16,163 bases of DNA from Bacillota bacterium (GCA_016282655.1 JAEELK010000040.1:1-16163), one strand, 5' to 3'. Positions 6,768-15,937 are shown, counted from the first letter of the stretch. The notes: generated by a model not told the origin, from the letters alone. Made by a program: numbers and translations.

Positions 6768-6821
6768 CACCGTCTTTGATCTATGCTTTTGTAAGGAGAA
6801 GAAGTGTGTCTTTCTGTGTAC

Positions 6822-6850
6822 ACAATAACACCCGGATCTTTGTTTGGCAA
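6822..6850 (-). promoter_or_regulatory. Candidate promoter between two hairpins
   Basis: On the minus strand TTGCCA (6850-6845, five of six) and TATTGT (6827-6822, four of six) are 17 bases apart. Transcription starting near 6815 would run into the strong terminator and stop near 6718, producing a transcript of roughly 95 bases with no good reading frame. Confidence 0.35.
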
Positions 6851-6930
6851 ATACAAGATACGATTGCTGCCATAAAGATCATCAATAGTGCCGTCTGCCC
6901 CTTCGCATAGGAACGATAGAATCGATAAGA

Positions 6931-6955
6931 AAAGCCGGCAGATCCTGCCGGCTTT
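6931..6955 (-). terminator. Hairpin terminator downstream of ispE
   Basis: AAAGCCGGCA (6931-6940) and TGCCGGCTTT (6946-6955) form a perfect ten-pair stem with a five-base loop. On the minus strand the T residues at the end of the stem continue as TCTTAT, a weak T run. It is about 68 bases after the ispE stop. Termination may be partial, backed up by the stronger hairpin at 6718-6767. Confidence 0.6.
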
Positions 6956-7022
6956 CGCTGAAAAAAAGCGCTTCTCTGACCCGATCGGAGCGTCGGATCC
7001 GGAAAATGATCCTGGAAAAAGA

Positions 7023-7940
7023 TCATAAAAGAGCGCTGATGAAACGTTCCGCGGCGCAGTCCTGCAGCGCGGCATGGACCCGCTCCGCCTCTTCCCTGCT
7101 CCCGCAGAGCCGGTAGAGCGTGGGGCCGCTGCCGCTCATCAGCGTGCGCGCGGCGCCGCCGGAAGGATCCGCGGCCGCCAGCGCGGCCTTCAGGGCGGCC
7201 GCCTCCGGGCACTGCGCCAGCGTGACGCCTTCCAGGTCGTTTTGCAGCTCCGCCAGCATCGCGGCGCTGTCCCGCGCGGCGATGGCGCGTCCCTGCGCCG
7301 CGGCGTCCGGATGCGGCGCTTCCGTCAGGAGGTCGAAGGCGCGGTAGACCTCCGCCGTGGACGCGCCCGCCGCCGGCTTCAGCAGCACGGCAAAGGGGAA
7401 GAGCGGCGCGGCGGAGGGAAGCGGCGTGAGCCGCTCGCCCAGGCCTTCCGCCAGCGCGCAGACCGAAGCCTGCGGAAATGCCTTGTCCTGCGCTGCCGCG
7501 GCGATGGCGGAGAGGCAGAACGGCACGTCCGCGCCGAGCTCCGCCGCCAGCGTCAGCAGTTCTTCCGCGGAAAGCGGCGCGTCCCAGAGCTTTGCCAGCC
7601 CGAAGAGGACGGCGGCGGCGTCCGCGCTGCCCCCGCCCAGGCCGGCGGCCATGGGAACGTTTTTCTCCAGTTCGATCCGGACCCGGCCGCCGGCGCCGCA
7701 GCGTTCCCGCAGCTTCGCCGCCGCCCGGTAAGCCAGATTCCGCTCGTCGCAGGGCAGCTCCGGCAGACTGCAGAAAAGCAGGATCTCCGGCTCCCCTTCT
7801 TCCACGGAGAGCCGGATCCGGTCACAAAGCGCAAGGGCCTGCAGCACCATGGCGACCTCGTGATAGCCATCGGCGCGGCGGCCCTTGACGTTCAAAGACA
7901 GATTGATCTTGGCGAATGCCTTCAGTTCCAGTTCCTGCAT
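7023..7940 (-). CDS. ispE: 4-diphosphocytidyl-2-C-methyl-D-erythritol kinase
   Basis: A 305-residue GHMP kinase of the non-mevalonate (MEP) isoprenoid pathway; it phosphorylates CDP-methylerythritol at the 2-position with ATP. Diagnostic features are the N-terminus AFAKINLSLNVKGRRADGYHE with Lys11, the ATP loop PMAAGLGGGSADAAAVL (about 96-112), GADVPFCL with the catalytic Asp138, and the C-terminal SGSGPTLY (about 269). It is about 15 residues longer than usual, because the segment after GADVPFCLS, normally a short Gly-Gly turn, is replaced by an Ala-rich insertion (about residues 145-160) before ALAEGLGERL. The reading frame is continuous there. The ATG lies 12 bases after the folD stop with a poor ribosome binding site, so it is the last gene of the fhs-folD-ispE operon and probably translationally coupled. 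Confidence 0.95.
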   Translation of the reverse strand: MQELELKAFAKINLSLNVKGRRADGYHEVAMVLQALALCDRIRLSVEEGEPEILLFCSLPELPCDERNLAYRAAAKLRERCGAGGRVRIELEKNVPMAAGLGGGSADAAAVLFGLAKLWDAPLSAEELLTLAAELGADVPFCLSAIAAAAQDKAFPQASVCALAEGLGERLTPLPSAAPLFPFAVLLKPAAGASTAEVYRAFDLLTEAPHPDAAAQGRAIAARDSAAMLAELQNDLEGVTLAQCPEAAALKAALAAADPSGGAARTLMSGSGPTLYRLCGSREEAERVHAALQDCAAERFISALL

Positions 7941-7952
7941 GGATCCAATTTG

Positions 7953-8825
7953 CTAAAACAGTTCGGCGTTCTTGCGGTCCGCCTCGGCCTGCGCCGCCTC
8001 CACCAGATGGCGCAGCAGCACGGCCGTGGTGACGCTCCCGACGCCGCCCGGCACCGGGGTGATGGCGGAGACGAGCGGTTCCACCGCGGCAAAGTCCACG
8101 TCTCCGCAGAGCTTGCCGTCCGCGCCGCGGTTGATCCCCACGTCGAGGACGATCTGCCCCGGATCGGTATAGTCCGGACCGACCAGAGCGGCCTTTCCGG
8201 CCGCGGCGATGAGGATGTCCGCCTGCCGGCAGATCTCCGCCGCGCCCTCCGAACGGCTGTGCAGCACGGTGACGGTGGCGTCTTCCGCGAGCAGCAGCAT
8301 GGCGACCGGCTTCCCGATGACCGTGCTGCGTCCGAGCACCGCCACGCGCTTGCCGCGCAGCTCATAGCCGTAGTGCTTCAGGATCTCCAGGCAGGCCTGC
8401 GCGGTGCAGGGCGCGAAGACGTCCGCGGCACCGGCGTAGATGCCGGCCATGGCCGCCTGCCCCACGCCGTCCAGATCCTTTTCCGGCGCGATTGCGCTGC
8501 AGATCCGGGCCTCTTCGATGCCCTCCGGCAGCGGGCGCAGCAGCAGGATGCCGTGCACCTCCGGGTCTTTGTTGAGCAGATGGATGTGCGCGAGCAGCAG
8601 TTCCTCCGTGACGTTCTCCGGCAGGGGGCAGAGCTTCTTTCTGAAATGATATTCGTCGCAGGTCTTGACGAGCGACTTCTCGTAAGCCAGATCCGCGGGC
8701 TTTTCCCCGACCCGCACGATGGCGAGCGTGGGTGCCGTGCCCGTGGTCCGCATGGGCATGGCCATGCGGCGGCTCTCTTCGTTCATGGCCGCCGCCACTT
8801 CTTTGCCGCTGAGCAGGATCGCCAT
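7953..8825 (-). CDS. folD: Methylenetetrahydrofolate dehydrogenase/methenyl-THF cyclohydrolase (FolD), divergent active site
   Basis: A 290-residue FolD. It interconverts methylene-, methenyl- and 10-formyl-tetrahydrofolate in the cytoplasm. Recognised by the VGEKPADLAYEKS segment, EKDLDG with Asp119, the nucleotide-binding loop GRSTVIGKP (165-173), and TPVPGGVGSVTTAVL (about 256-270). Odd: the lysine expected four residues after the active-site tyrosine (Tyr48) is Leu52, with Lys at 50 and 54 instead, and the glutamine of the usual GILVQLPLP is Leu96 (GILLLRPLP). These two residues are central to cyclohydrolase chemistry in well-studied FolD enzymes. The protein may be mainly a dehydrogenase, or a Clostridia subtype with a shifted lysine. 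It lies 24 bases after fhs, with GAGGAG ten bases before the ATG. Confidence 0.93.
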   Translation of the reverse strand: MAILLSGKEVAAAMNEESRRMAMPMRTTGTAPTLAIVRVGEKPADLAYEKSLVKTCDEYHFRKKLCPLPENVTEELLLAHIHLLNKDPEVHGILLLRPLPEGIEEARICSAIAPEKDLDGVGQAAMAGIYAGAADVFAPCTAQACLEILKHYGYELRGKRVAVLGRSTVIGKPVAMLLLAEDATVTVLHSRSEGAAEICRQADILIAAAGKAALVGPDYTDPGQIVLDVGINRGADGKLCGDVDFAAVEPLVSAITPVPGGVGSVTTAVLLRHLVEAAQAEADRKNAELF

Positions 8826-8849
8826 AGATGTCTTTCTCCTCTGTCAGAA

Positions 8850-10529
8850 CTAGAACAGTCCGCTGATGACGCCGTTGTCGTCGATGTCGATGCGCTCGGC
8901 GGCCGGCACCTTCGGCAGGCCCGGCATGGTCATGATCTCGCCGGTCAGGGCCACGATGAAGCCGGCGCCGGCGGAGACCTTCAGGTTGCGGACGGTGATC
9001 TTGAATCCCTTGGGCGCGCCGAGCTTGGTCGGATCGTCCGAGAAGCTGTATTGGGTCTTCGCGATGCAGACCGGCATGCGGGAGAAGCCCAGGGCCTCCA
9101 GCTGCGCCAGCTGCTTCTGCGCGACGGGCAGGAAGTCCACGCCGTCGGCCCGGTAGACCTTGGTGGCCACGGCTTCGATCTTCTCCGCGATGCTGAGATC
9201 GTCTTCATAGCTGAAGCGGAACTGCGGGGTCTCCTCTTCGCAGAGGCGCACCACTTCCTCGGCCAGCAGCTTGCCGCCTTCTCCGCCCTTCTCCCAGACT
9301 TCGGTGAGGGCCACGCGGACGCCCAGCTCTCTGCAGCGCTGCTCCACGAGGTCCAGCTCCGCCTTGCTGTCCGTCACGAAGGCGTTGATGGCCACCACCA
9401 CGGGCAGGCCATAGACGTTCTTCATGTTGTCCACGTGCTGCAGCAGGTTGGGCAGGCCTTTCTCCAGCGCCGCAAGGTTCTCCTTGGTCAGGTCGGCCTT
9501 CGCCACGCCGCCGTGATGCTTCAGCGCGCGGATGGTGGCGACCACCACCACGGCGTCCGGATGCATCTCCGCCATGCGGCACTTGATGTCCAGGAACTTC
9601 TCCGCGCCGAGGTCGCCGCCGAAACCGGCTTCCGTGACCACGTAATCCGCGAGTTTGCGGGCCGTGCGGGTGGCGAGGATGGAGTTGCAGCCGTGCGCGA
9701 TGTTCGCGAAGGGGCCGCCGTGCACGAAGGCCGGGGTGTGCTCCAGCGTCTGCACGAGGTTGGGCTTCAGCGCGTCCTTCAGCAGGGCCGCCATGGCGCC
9801 CTGGGCGTTCAGCTGTCCGGCCGTGACCGGCTTGTCGTCATAGGTGTAGCCCACGATGATGGAGGCGAGCTTCTGCTTCAGATCCGCCGGGCCCTTGGCC
9901 AGGCAGAGGATCGCCATGATCTCGCTGGCGACCGTGATGTCGTAGCCGTCTTCTCTGGGGGTGCCGTTGGCCTTGCCGCCGAGGCCGTCCACCACGAAGC
10001 GGAGCTGTCTGTCGTTCATGTCCACGCAGCGGCGCCAGGTGATCTTTCTGGGATCCAGGCCGAGCGCGTTGCCCTGATAGATGTGGTTGTCCACCATGGC
10101 CGCGAGCAGGTTGTTCGCCGCGCCGATGGCGTGCATATCGCCGGTGAAGTGCAGGTTGATGTCCTCCATGGGGACGACCTGGGCATAGCCGCCGCCGGCA
10201 GCGCCGCCCTTGACGCCGAAGACCGGGCCGAGGGAAGGCTCGCGCAGCGCGACCATGACGTTCTTGCCGATCTTCTGCAGACCGTCGGAAAGGCCTACGG
10301 TGACCGTGGTCTTGCCTTCACCCGCCGGCGTGGGCGAGATGGCCGTGACCAGGATCAGCTTGCCGTCCGGCTTCTCCGCGTTGTCCTTCAACAGGGCAAA
10401 GTCCACCTTTGCCTTGTAATTTCCGTAGAGTTCCAGGTACTTTTCATCGATCCCGGCCTTCTCCGCGATCTTGCGGATGTTCTCCATCGGGGTCTCCTGC
10501 GCGATCTGAATGTCGCTTTTGTAAGCCAT
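8850..10529 (-). CDS. fhs: Formate-tetrahydrofolate ligase
   Basis: A 559-residue 10-formyl-THF synthetase, the usual family length. It joins formate to tetrahydrofolate at the cost of ATP, feeding purine and formyl-methionine synthesis and, in acetogens, the methyl branch of the Wood-Ljungdahl pathway. Visible: the P-loop [16 protein letters not shown] (about 65-80), [20 protein letters not shown] (96-115) and the following [17 protein letters not shown], all hallmarks of the family. The ATG at 10529-10527 was chosen because AAGGAGG lies upstream and the family starts here; an upstream ATG would lie inside the riboswitch leader. It is the first gene of the operon with folD and ispE and is controlled by the ZTP riboswitch. 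No other Wood-Ljungdahl genes are in the window, so acetogenesis cannot be claimed. Confidence 0.97.
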   Translation of the reverse strand: MAYKSDIQIAQETPMENIRKIAEKAGIDEKYLELYGNYKAKVDFALLKDNAEKPDGKLILVTAISPTPAGEGKTTVTVGLSDGLQKIGKNVMVALREPSLGPVFGVKGGAAGGGYAQVVPMEDINLHFTGDMHAIGAANNLLAAMVDNHIYQGNALGLDPRKITWRRCVDMNDRQLRFVVDGLGGKANGTPREDGYDITVASEIMAILCLAKGPADLKQKLASIIVGYTYDDKPVTAGQLNAQGAMAALLKDALKPNLVQTLEHTPAFVHGGPFANIAHGCNSILATRTARKLADYVVTEAGFGGDLGAEKFLDIKCRMAEMHPDAVVVVATIRALKHHGGVAKADLTKENLAALEKGLPNLLQHVDNMKNVYGLPVVVAINAFVTDSKAELDLVEQRCRELGVRVALTEVWEKGGEGGKLLAEEVVRLCEEETPQFRFSYEDDLSIAEKIEAVATKVYRADGVDFLPVAQKQLAQLEALGFSRMPVCIAKTQYSFSDDPTKLGAPKGFKITVRNLKVSAGAGFIVALTGEIMTMPGLPKVPAAERIDIDDNGVISGLF

Positions 10530-10560
10530 TTTTCCTTTCCTCCTTGTTCCCAGAGACGAT

Positions 10561-10600
10561 AAAAGGCACACCTAACTTGGATGGAGTCAGATGTGCCCAG
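10561..10600 (-). terminator. Expression-platform terminator of the ZTP riboswitch
   Basis: On the minus strand GGCACATCTGAC (10597-10586) pairs with GTTAGGTGTGCC (10576-10565), 12 pairs including two G-U, with a nine-base loop, followed by TTTTAT. The first four bases of the 5' arm are the 3' arm of aptamer hairpin P3 (10597-10594), so terminator and aptamer exclude each other. This predicts that ligand binding lets transcription continue into fhs. Confidence 0.85.
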
Positions 10601-10666
10601 ACGGTCGGCAGTTCTCACTTTCTGTTCCCCTGTGGTGCTCCACATCGATCCGTCGGTCCCAAAAAG
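10594..10666 (-). promoter_or_regulatory. ZTP/ZMP riboswitch aptamer (pfl motif)
   Basis: Elements on the minus strand in order: P1 CUUUUUG (10666-10660) pairing with CAGAAAG (10624-10618); GGACCGACGG in the junction; P2 GUGG-AGCA-CCAC (10643-10632); AGGGGAA; and P3 UGCC (10610-10607)/GGCA (10597-10594) enclosing GACCGUCUG. The junction GACG (10654-10651) pairs with loop CGUC (10603-10600) as the pseudoknot. The usual family sequence has GGCG and CGCC at these places, so both sides have changed together. Known pfl-motif RNAs sense the purine intermediate ZMP/ZTP, which builds up when 10-formyl-THF is short, and control folate one-carbon genes such as folD and fhs. Here the RNA precedes fhs-folD-ispE. 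Confidence 0.85.
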
Positions 10667-10685
10667 CTCTTCGATTGATACTCTT

Positions 10686-10714
10686 ATTATAGCCGCAGCG
10701 CCTGCCGCGGTCAA
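10686..10714 (-). promoter_or_regulatory. Promoter of the fhs-folD-ispE operon
   Basis: On the minus strand TTGACC (10714-10709, five of six) and a perfect TATAAT (10691-10686) are exactly 17 bases apart. Transcription would begin near 10679, just upstream of riboswitch helix P1. This is one of the best promoters in the window. Confidence 0.85.
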
Positions 10715-10801
10715 CGGGATTTTCCCCGGTCCTGCGGCGGACGGAGGGCTTTCTGCCGGGGACGTTCGCACTCGCGCTAGAACGCAGCGGATGCTAAGAT
10801 C

Positions 10802-12190
10802 CTATCGCTTCAGGCCGGCGATCTGCAGGGCTTCCCGAATGTTCTCCGCCGGGCAGAGCGCAAGCTCCGCGGCGCCGCCCTGCATCATGGCGGCGTTCTT
10901 CTTCGGCAGGATGAGCTTTCGGAAGCCCAGCCTGGCAGCCTCCCGCGCGATCTTGTCGCAGTGCCCCACCGCGCGCAGATGCCCCGTCAGGCCGATCTCG
11001 CCCAGCACGAGGGTGTCGCGGGCCAGCGGCACGCCCTTCGCGGCGGAATAGACCGCCATGGCCACCGCCAGGTCCGTGGACGTGCCCTCCGGGCGCAGCC
11101 CGCCCACCACGTTCACGTAGACGTCCTGGTCCTGCAGCCAGAGGCCCGCCTTCTTTTCCAGCACGGCGAGCAGCATGCTCAGGCGCTGATGGTCCACCCC
11201 GATGGCGGTGCGCCGCGCGAAGCCGATGCCGCTCGAAGCCGTGAGCGCCTGGATCTCCAAAAGAAGCGGCCGCGTGCCTTCATAGACCGCCGCGGTGACG
11301 GAGCCCTCCGTGCCCTCCTCGATGCCCTCCAGAAAGGTCGCGGAGAGGTTCTGCACCTCGACCAGCCCGCCCTCTTCCATGCGGAAGGCGCCGATCTCGC
11401 TGGTGGTGCCGAAGCGGTTCTTGAAGGAGCGCAGGATGCGCAGCTCCTGGTCGCGCTCGCCGGTGAAATGCAGCACGCAGTCCACCAGATGCTCGATGAT
11501 CTTCGGGCCCGCGAGATCTCCGCTCTTGTTCACGTGCGCCACCACGAAGATGGGGATGTTCTTCCCCTTGCCCAGACGCATGAGCTGATTCGTGCAGGCC
11601 CGCACCTGGGAAACGGTGCCGGCGGCGGATTCCAGCTCGGCGCTGTACATGGTCTGGATGGAGTCGATGATGAGAAAGCCCGGCTGCAGTTCTTCCGCCG
11701 CCGCCAGGATCTGCTCCATGTTCGTCTCCGCCAGGAGATAGAGGCCTTCCGTGCGGCCGCCGCAGACCCGGTCCGCGCGGATCTTGATCTGCTCCTCGGA
11801 CTCCTCGCCCGTGACGTATAAGACTTTGCCGGCGCCGGCCGCGATCCGCGCCGCGCTCTGGATGAGCAGGGTGGATTTTCCGATGCCCGGCTCGCCGGAG
11901 ATCAGCACCAGGGAGCCCAGCACCAGGCCGCCGCCCAGCACCCGGTCCAGCTCGCCGATGCCGCTTTGGATGCGGCTGCGCTCTCCGGAGCGCACCTCGC
12001 CGAGGGGCACCGGCTTCGCGGCGCGGCCGGAAGGCGCGCTGCCGCGCCGTCTCGCGTCGCTCTCCGCCGCCTCTGGGACCTTTTCCTCCACGAAGCTGTT
12101 CCAGGCGCCGCAGACGCACTGTCCCATCCATTTGGGGCTCTCGTAGCCGCATTCCTGACAGACGTATACCGTTTTTCCTTTTTTCGCCAA
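10802..12190 (-). CDS. radA: DNA repair protein RadA (branch-migration helicase)
   Basis: A 462-residue RadA/Sms. It acts with RecA in processing recombination intermediates. Domains: an N-terminal zinc finger (Cys11, 14, 25, 27), a RecA-like ATPase with Walker A GEPGIGKST (99-107) and Walker B FLIIDSIQT (172-180), the RadA signature KNRFG (257-261), and a Lon-protease-like C-terminal domain. The start is set at TTG (12190-12188), since RadA proteins begin MAKKxxxYVCQECG; AAGGAAGAG lies five bases upstream, and the -10 box at 12241-12236 would leave almost no leader for the alternative ATG at 12220 (which adds 10 residues). Odd: the second half of the zinc finger reads CVC instead of the usual C-x-x-C. 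It is followed by a 272-base gap to fhs, with no clear terminator of its own. Confidence 0.95.
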   Translation of the reverse strand: MAKKGKTVYVCQECGYESPKWMGQCVCGAWNSFVEEKVPEAAESDARRRGSAPSGRAAKPVPLGEVRSGERSRIQSGIGELDRVLGGGLVLGSLVLISGEPGIGKSTLLIQSAARIAAGAGKVLYVTGEESEEQIKIRADRVCGGRTEGLYLLAETNMEQILAAAEELQPGFLIIDSIQTMYSAELESAAGTVSQVRACTNQLMRLGKGKNIPIFVVAHVNKSGDLAGPKIIEHLVDCVLHFTGERDQELRILRSFKNRFGTTSEIGAFRMEEGGLVEVQNLSATFLEGIEEGTEGSVTAAVYEGTRPLLLEIQALTASSGIGFARRTAIGVDHQRLSMLLAVLEKKAGLWLQDQDVYVNVVGGLRPEGTSTDLAVAMAVYSAAKGVPLARDTLVLGEIGLTGHLRAVGHCDKIAREAARLGFRKLILPKKNAAMMQGGAAELALCPAENIREALQIAGLKR

Positions 12191-12235
12191 GGTCTCTTCC
12201 TTTCCCCGTTCCGCTCCCATTTGCTTTCGCCTTTC

Positions 12236-12241
12236 AGTATA
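12236..12241 (-). promoter_or_regulatory. Candidate extended -10 promoter of radA
   Basis: TGCTATACT on the minus strand gives an extended -10 element, TGn plus TATACT (five of six). No good -35 box lies 17 bases upstream, where the sequence is pyrimidine-rich. It falls just after the terminator of the EF-G-like gene, where a radA promoter is expected. Confidence 0.4.
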
Positions 12242-12255
12242 GCAGAAAACCGGGC

Positions 12256-12307
12256 AAAGAAAAGAGGGTGTCCCTCCCGGCCTGCGCAGGCTCGTTCCGG
12301 ACACCCT
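12256..12307 (-). terminator. Terminator of the EF-G-like gene
   Basis: On the minus strand AGGGTGTCC (12307-12299) pairs with GGACACCCT (12273-12265), nine pairs, closing a loop that holds a further palindrome, GCCTGCGCAGGC. CTTTTCTTTG follows the outer stem. It begins about 25 bases after the stop codon. Confidence 0.75.
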
Positions 12308-12333
12308 TCTCAAATACTGTCTTTATTATACTA

Positions 12334-14289
12334 TTATTCTTCGTCCTGCTTGGCGGCGGCGATGATCTTCTCCGCGAGCTGCGTCGGGACCTCTTCGTAG
12401 CGCTCGAAGCGCATGGTGAAGCTGCCTCTGGCCTGCGTCATGGAGCGCAGGATGACGGCGTATTTCGTCATCTCCGCCTGCGGCGCTTCGGCGATCAGCT
12501 TCTGGTTGCCGTCCGCGAGCGGCTCCATGCCGAGGATCTTGCCGCGGCGCTTGTTCATGTCGCCCATGACGTCGCCGGTGAAATCGTTGGGCACGATGAT
12601 CTCCACGTGCATGACGGGCTCCAGCAGGCAGGGCTTGGCTTCCACGATGCCCTTCTTGAAGGCCAGGGAGGCCGCGATCTTGAATGCCATTTCGGAGGAG
12701 TCTACCGGGTGGTAGGAGCCGTCGTAGAGCACGGCCTTGACGTTGGTGACGGTGTAGCCGGCCAGCGGGCCCTTCTCCATGCATTCTCTGAGGCCCTTCT
12801 CAACGGCCGGGATGTAGTTCTTGGGAACGGAGCCGCCGAAGAGCTCTTCCGCGAACTCGAAGACCTCCTGCGAGGGGGAGAAGCGGATGTGGACGTCGCC
12901 GTACTGGCCGCTGCCGCCGGTCTGCTTCTTGTGCTTGCCCTGGACGTCGGAGTTGCCGCGGATGGTCTCTCTGTAAGGGATGCGCAGGTCCGCGAGATCC
13001 ACGTCCACGCCGTAGCGGTCCTTCAGCTTGGAGACGACGATGCCGATCTGAATCTCGCCCTGGCCGCCGATGAGGGTCTGGTGGGTCTCGGTGTTTCTGG
13101 TCATGACGAAGGAAGGATCTTCCTCGATGATCTTCTTGACGCCGGTGCCGATCTTGTCTTCATCGCCCTTGGCCTTCGGCTCCACCGCCATGAAGAGGGT
13201 GGGCTCGGGGAAGACGATGGGATCGTACACGACGATGTCGTTCTTGTCGCAGAGGGTGTCGTTGGTCTGCGCGAAGGGCATCTTGGAGGCGGCCACGATG
13301 TCGCCGGCGGGAACGCTGGGGGCGTCGCTCTGGTTCTTGCCTCTGAGATAGAAGATGGAGCCCAGCTTCTCAGCCTTTTCGGCTCTGGGGTTCCAAAGCT
13401 CCATGCCCACGCTCAGCTTGCCGCCGATGACCTTGAGCAGGGAGATCTTGCCCACGAAGGGGTCTGCGATGGTCTTGAAGACGAAGGCGGAGACAGGCTC
13501 ATTCTCGCCGATCTTGCGGACGACGGCGTTGCCCGCGGCGTCCTTGCCGGCGTAGCCGGGGTTGTCCTTCGGCAGCGGCGCGTAGTGCACGAGCGCTTCG
13601 AGGAACTCCTTGATGCCCGCGCCGGTGAGGGCGGAGCAGTTGTAGACCGGCATGATGGAGCGGCTCTGGATGCCCAGGTGCAGGCCGCGTTTGAACTCTT
13701 CGTCCGTGAAGGGCTCGCCGCTGAAATACTTCTCCATGAGCTCTTCGTCGTTCTCGGCGATGGCTTCGGAGAGGGTGTCGCGCAGGCTGTCTTCCGTGTG
13801 GCCGGCGAATTCGATGGCCGCGGAGCCGAACATGCTCTGGATGGAGTCGGTGACGGACGCCAGATCCACGTTCTCCTTGTCCGTCTTGTTGATGAGGAAG
13901 AAGACCGGGAGATCCGCGTCTTTGCAGGCGTTGAAGGCCTTCTCGGTGCCGACCTGGATGCCGGAGGAGGCGTCCACCAGGATGACGGCGGCCTCCGCCG
14001 CCTTCAGGCCGGAGAGGACCTCGCCGGTGAAATCGAAGTAGCCCGGGGTGTCGATGAAGTTCAGCTTGGTCTTGTTGTATTCCACGGGAACGATGGAGGC
14101 GCTGATGGAGTACTTCTTTTCGATCTCCATTTTGTCATAGTCGGATACGGTGTTGCCGTCTTCCACGCGGCCGATGCGGTTGATCACGCCGGTGGCCAGC
14201 AGCGCAGCCTCTAAAAAAGTGGTCTTGCCGCTTCCTCCGTGACCAACCAGTGCAATGTTTCTGATCGCATCTCCAGCATAGCCTTTCAT
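12334..14289 (-). CDS. EF-G-like translational GTPase (paralogue of elongation factor G)
   Basis: A 651-residue protein with the domain order of elongation factor G: a GTPase domain with GHGGSGKTT (16-24), DTPGYFDF (80-87) and NKTD (134-137), then domains II to V with [12 protein letters not shown] and [16 protein letters not shown] (domain IV tip). It differs from canonical EF-G: the P-loop is HGGSGKT rather than HIDAGKT, the switch I block reads EKKYSIS instead of ERGITIT, and the catalytic His of DTPGH is Tyr84. These are marks of the EF-G-like subfamily common in Clostridia next to a normal fusA, so it is probably not the main elongation factor; its role is uncertain. The ATG was chosen because AGGAGG lies seven bases upstream; an earlier ATG falls in the promoter region. 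It is monocistronic, with its own promoter and terminator. Confidence 0.92.
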   Translation of the reverse strand: MKGYAGDAIRNIALVGHGGSGKTTFLEAALLATGVINRIGRVEDGNTVSDYDKMEIEKKYSISASIVPVEYNKTKLNFIDTPGYFDFTGEVLSGLKAAEAAVILVDASSGIQVGTEKAFNACKDADLPVFFLINKTDKENVDLASVTDSIQSMFGSAAIEFAGHTEDSLRDTLSEAIAENDEELMEKYFSGEPFTDEEFKRGLHLGIQSRSIMPVYNCSALTGAGIKEFLEALVHYAPLPKDNPGYAGKDAAGNAVVRKIGENEPVSAFVFKTIADPFVGKISLLKVIGGKLSVGMELWNPRAEKAEKLGSIFYLRGKNQSDAPSVPAGDIVAASKMPFAQTNDTLCDKNDIVVYDPIVFPEPTLFMAVEPKAKGDEDKIGTGVKKIIEEDPSFVMTRNTETHQTLIGGQGEIQIGIVVSKLKDRYGVDVDLADLRIPYRETIRGNSDVQGKHKKQTGGSGQYGDVHIRFSPSQEVFEFAEELFGGSVPKNYIPAVEKGLRECMEKGPLAGYTVTNVKAVLYDGSYHPVDSSEMAFKIAASLAFKKGIVEAKPCLLEPVMHVEIIVPNDFTGDVMGDMNKRRGKILGMEPLADGNQKLIAEAPQAEMTKYAVILRSMTQARGSFTMRFERYEEVPTQLAEKIIAAAKQDEE

Positions 14290-14356
14290 TGATGTTCCTC
14301 CTAATGTTTTATTTTTATATCCGAGGGCAGAAAGCCCGATGAGCCCATGTAGAGTT

Positions 14357-14385
14357 ATTGTATCATTGTATAAAGCAATTGGCAA
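14357..14385 (-). promoter_or_regulatory. Promoter of the EF-G-like gene
   Basis: On the minus strand TTGCCA (14385-14380) and TACAAT (14362-14357), each five of six, are 17 bases apart. Transcription would start near 14350, leaving a leader of about 60 bases. It stands back to back with the asnS promoter. Confidence 0.7.
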
Positions 14386-14416
14386 AGGGATTTTTACGCG
14401 GGAAAGGCCCCGCGCC

Positions 14417-14445
14417 TTGCCATTTCACCGCCGCTGTGCTAAACT
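14417..14445 (+). promoter_or_regulatory. Candidate promoter of asnS
   Basis: TTGCCA (14417-14422, five of six) and TAAACT (14440-14445, four of six) are 17 bases apart, and TGC just before the -10 box gives an extended -10. The leader to the asnS ATG would be about 60 bases, too short for a T-box antiterminator, and none was seen. Confidence 0.5.
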
Positions 14446-14512
14446 ACGGAAAACGGCCGCTGTACGCGCGCCCGCCTGCGCGCGGAACGGCGGAAAGAAA
14501 GAAGGAGCGGAC

Positions 14513-15907
<1,395 letters not shown>

Positions 15908-15937
15908 GCGGAACGCAGCGTCCGAAGCAAACAGCGC

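Larger units (their letters stand above)
6539..7022. other. Gene-free region between ispE and the reductase operon
   Basis: These 484 bases hold no convincing gene on either strand. They are visibly richer in A and T than the flanking genes. Contents on the minus strand, in reading order: a ten-pair hairpin (6931-6955) after ispE, a promoter-like pair at 6822-6850, a 15-pair hairpin terminator (6718-6767), an isolated AAAGGAGG with no usable start codon after it (6677-6670), and the likely operon promoter (6595-6624). Confidence 0.7.

Noticed and set aside
6790..6871. Short plus-strand frame starting GTG after AAGGAG
   Set aside because: Only 23 codons, it crosses the promoter-like pair on the other strand and has no recognisable product.
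6781..6910. Short hydrophobic minus-strand frame of about 33 residues after ispE
   Set aside because: No ribosome binding site precedes its ATG, it lies between two terminators and its composition gives no support for coding.
7074..10562. A 1162-residue plus-strand open frame opposite ispE, folD and fhs
   Set aside because: It is antisense to three genes with clear family motifs and is an effect of high GC at third codon positions. Its translation is low in complexity and shows no recognisable domain.
10715..10801. Terminator just after radA
   Set aside because: TCCCCGG and CCGGGGA can pair around a 26-base loop, but no T run follows, so it does not meet the criteria for an intrinsic terminator.
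12268..14214. A 648-residue plus-strand open frame opposite the EF-G-like gene
   Set aside because: It mirrors codon bias of the real gene (many Val, Asp, Gly, His), has no ribosome binding site and no family motif.
14446..14512. T-box leader before asnS
   Set aside because: The leader is only about 60 bases, and no T-box sequence, specifier stem or terminator was found.
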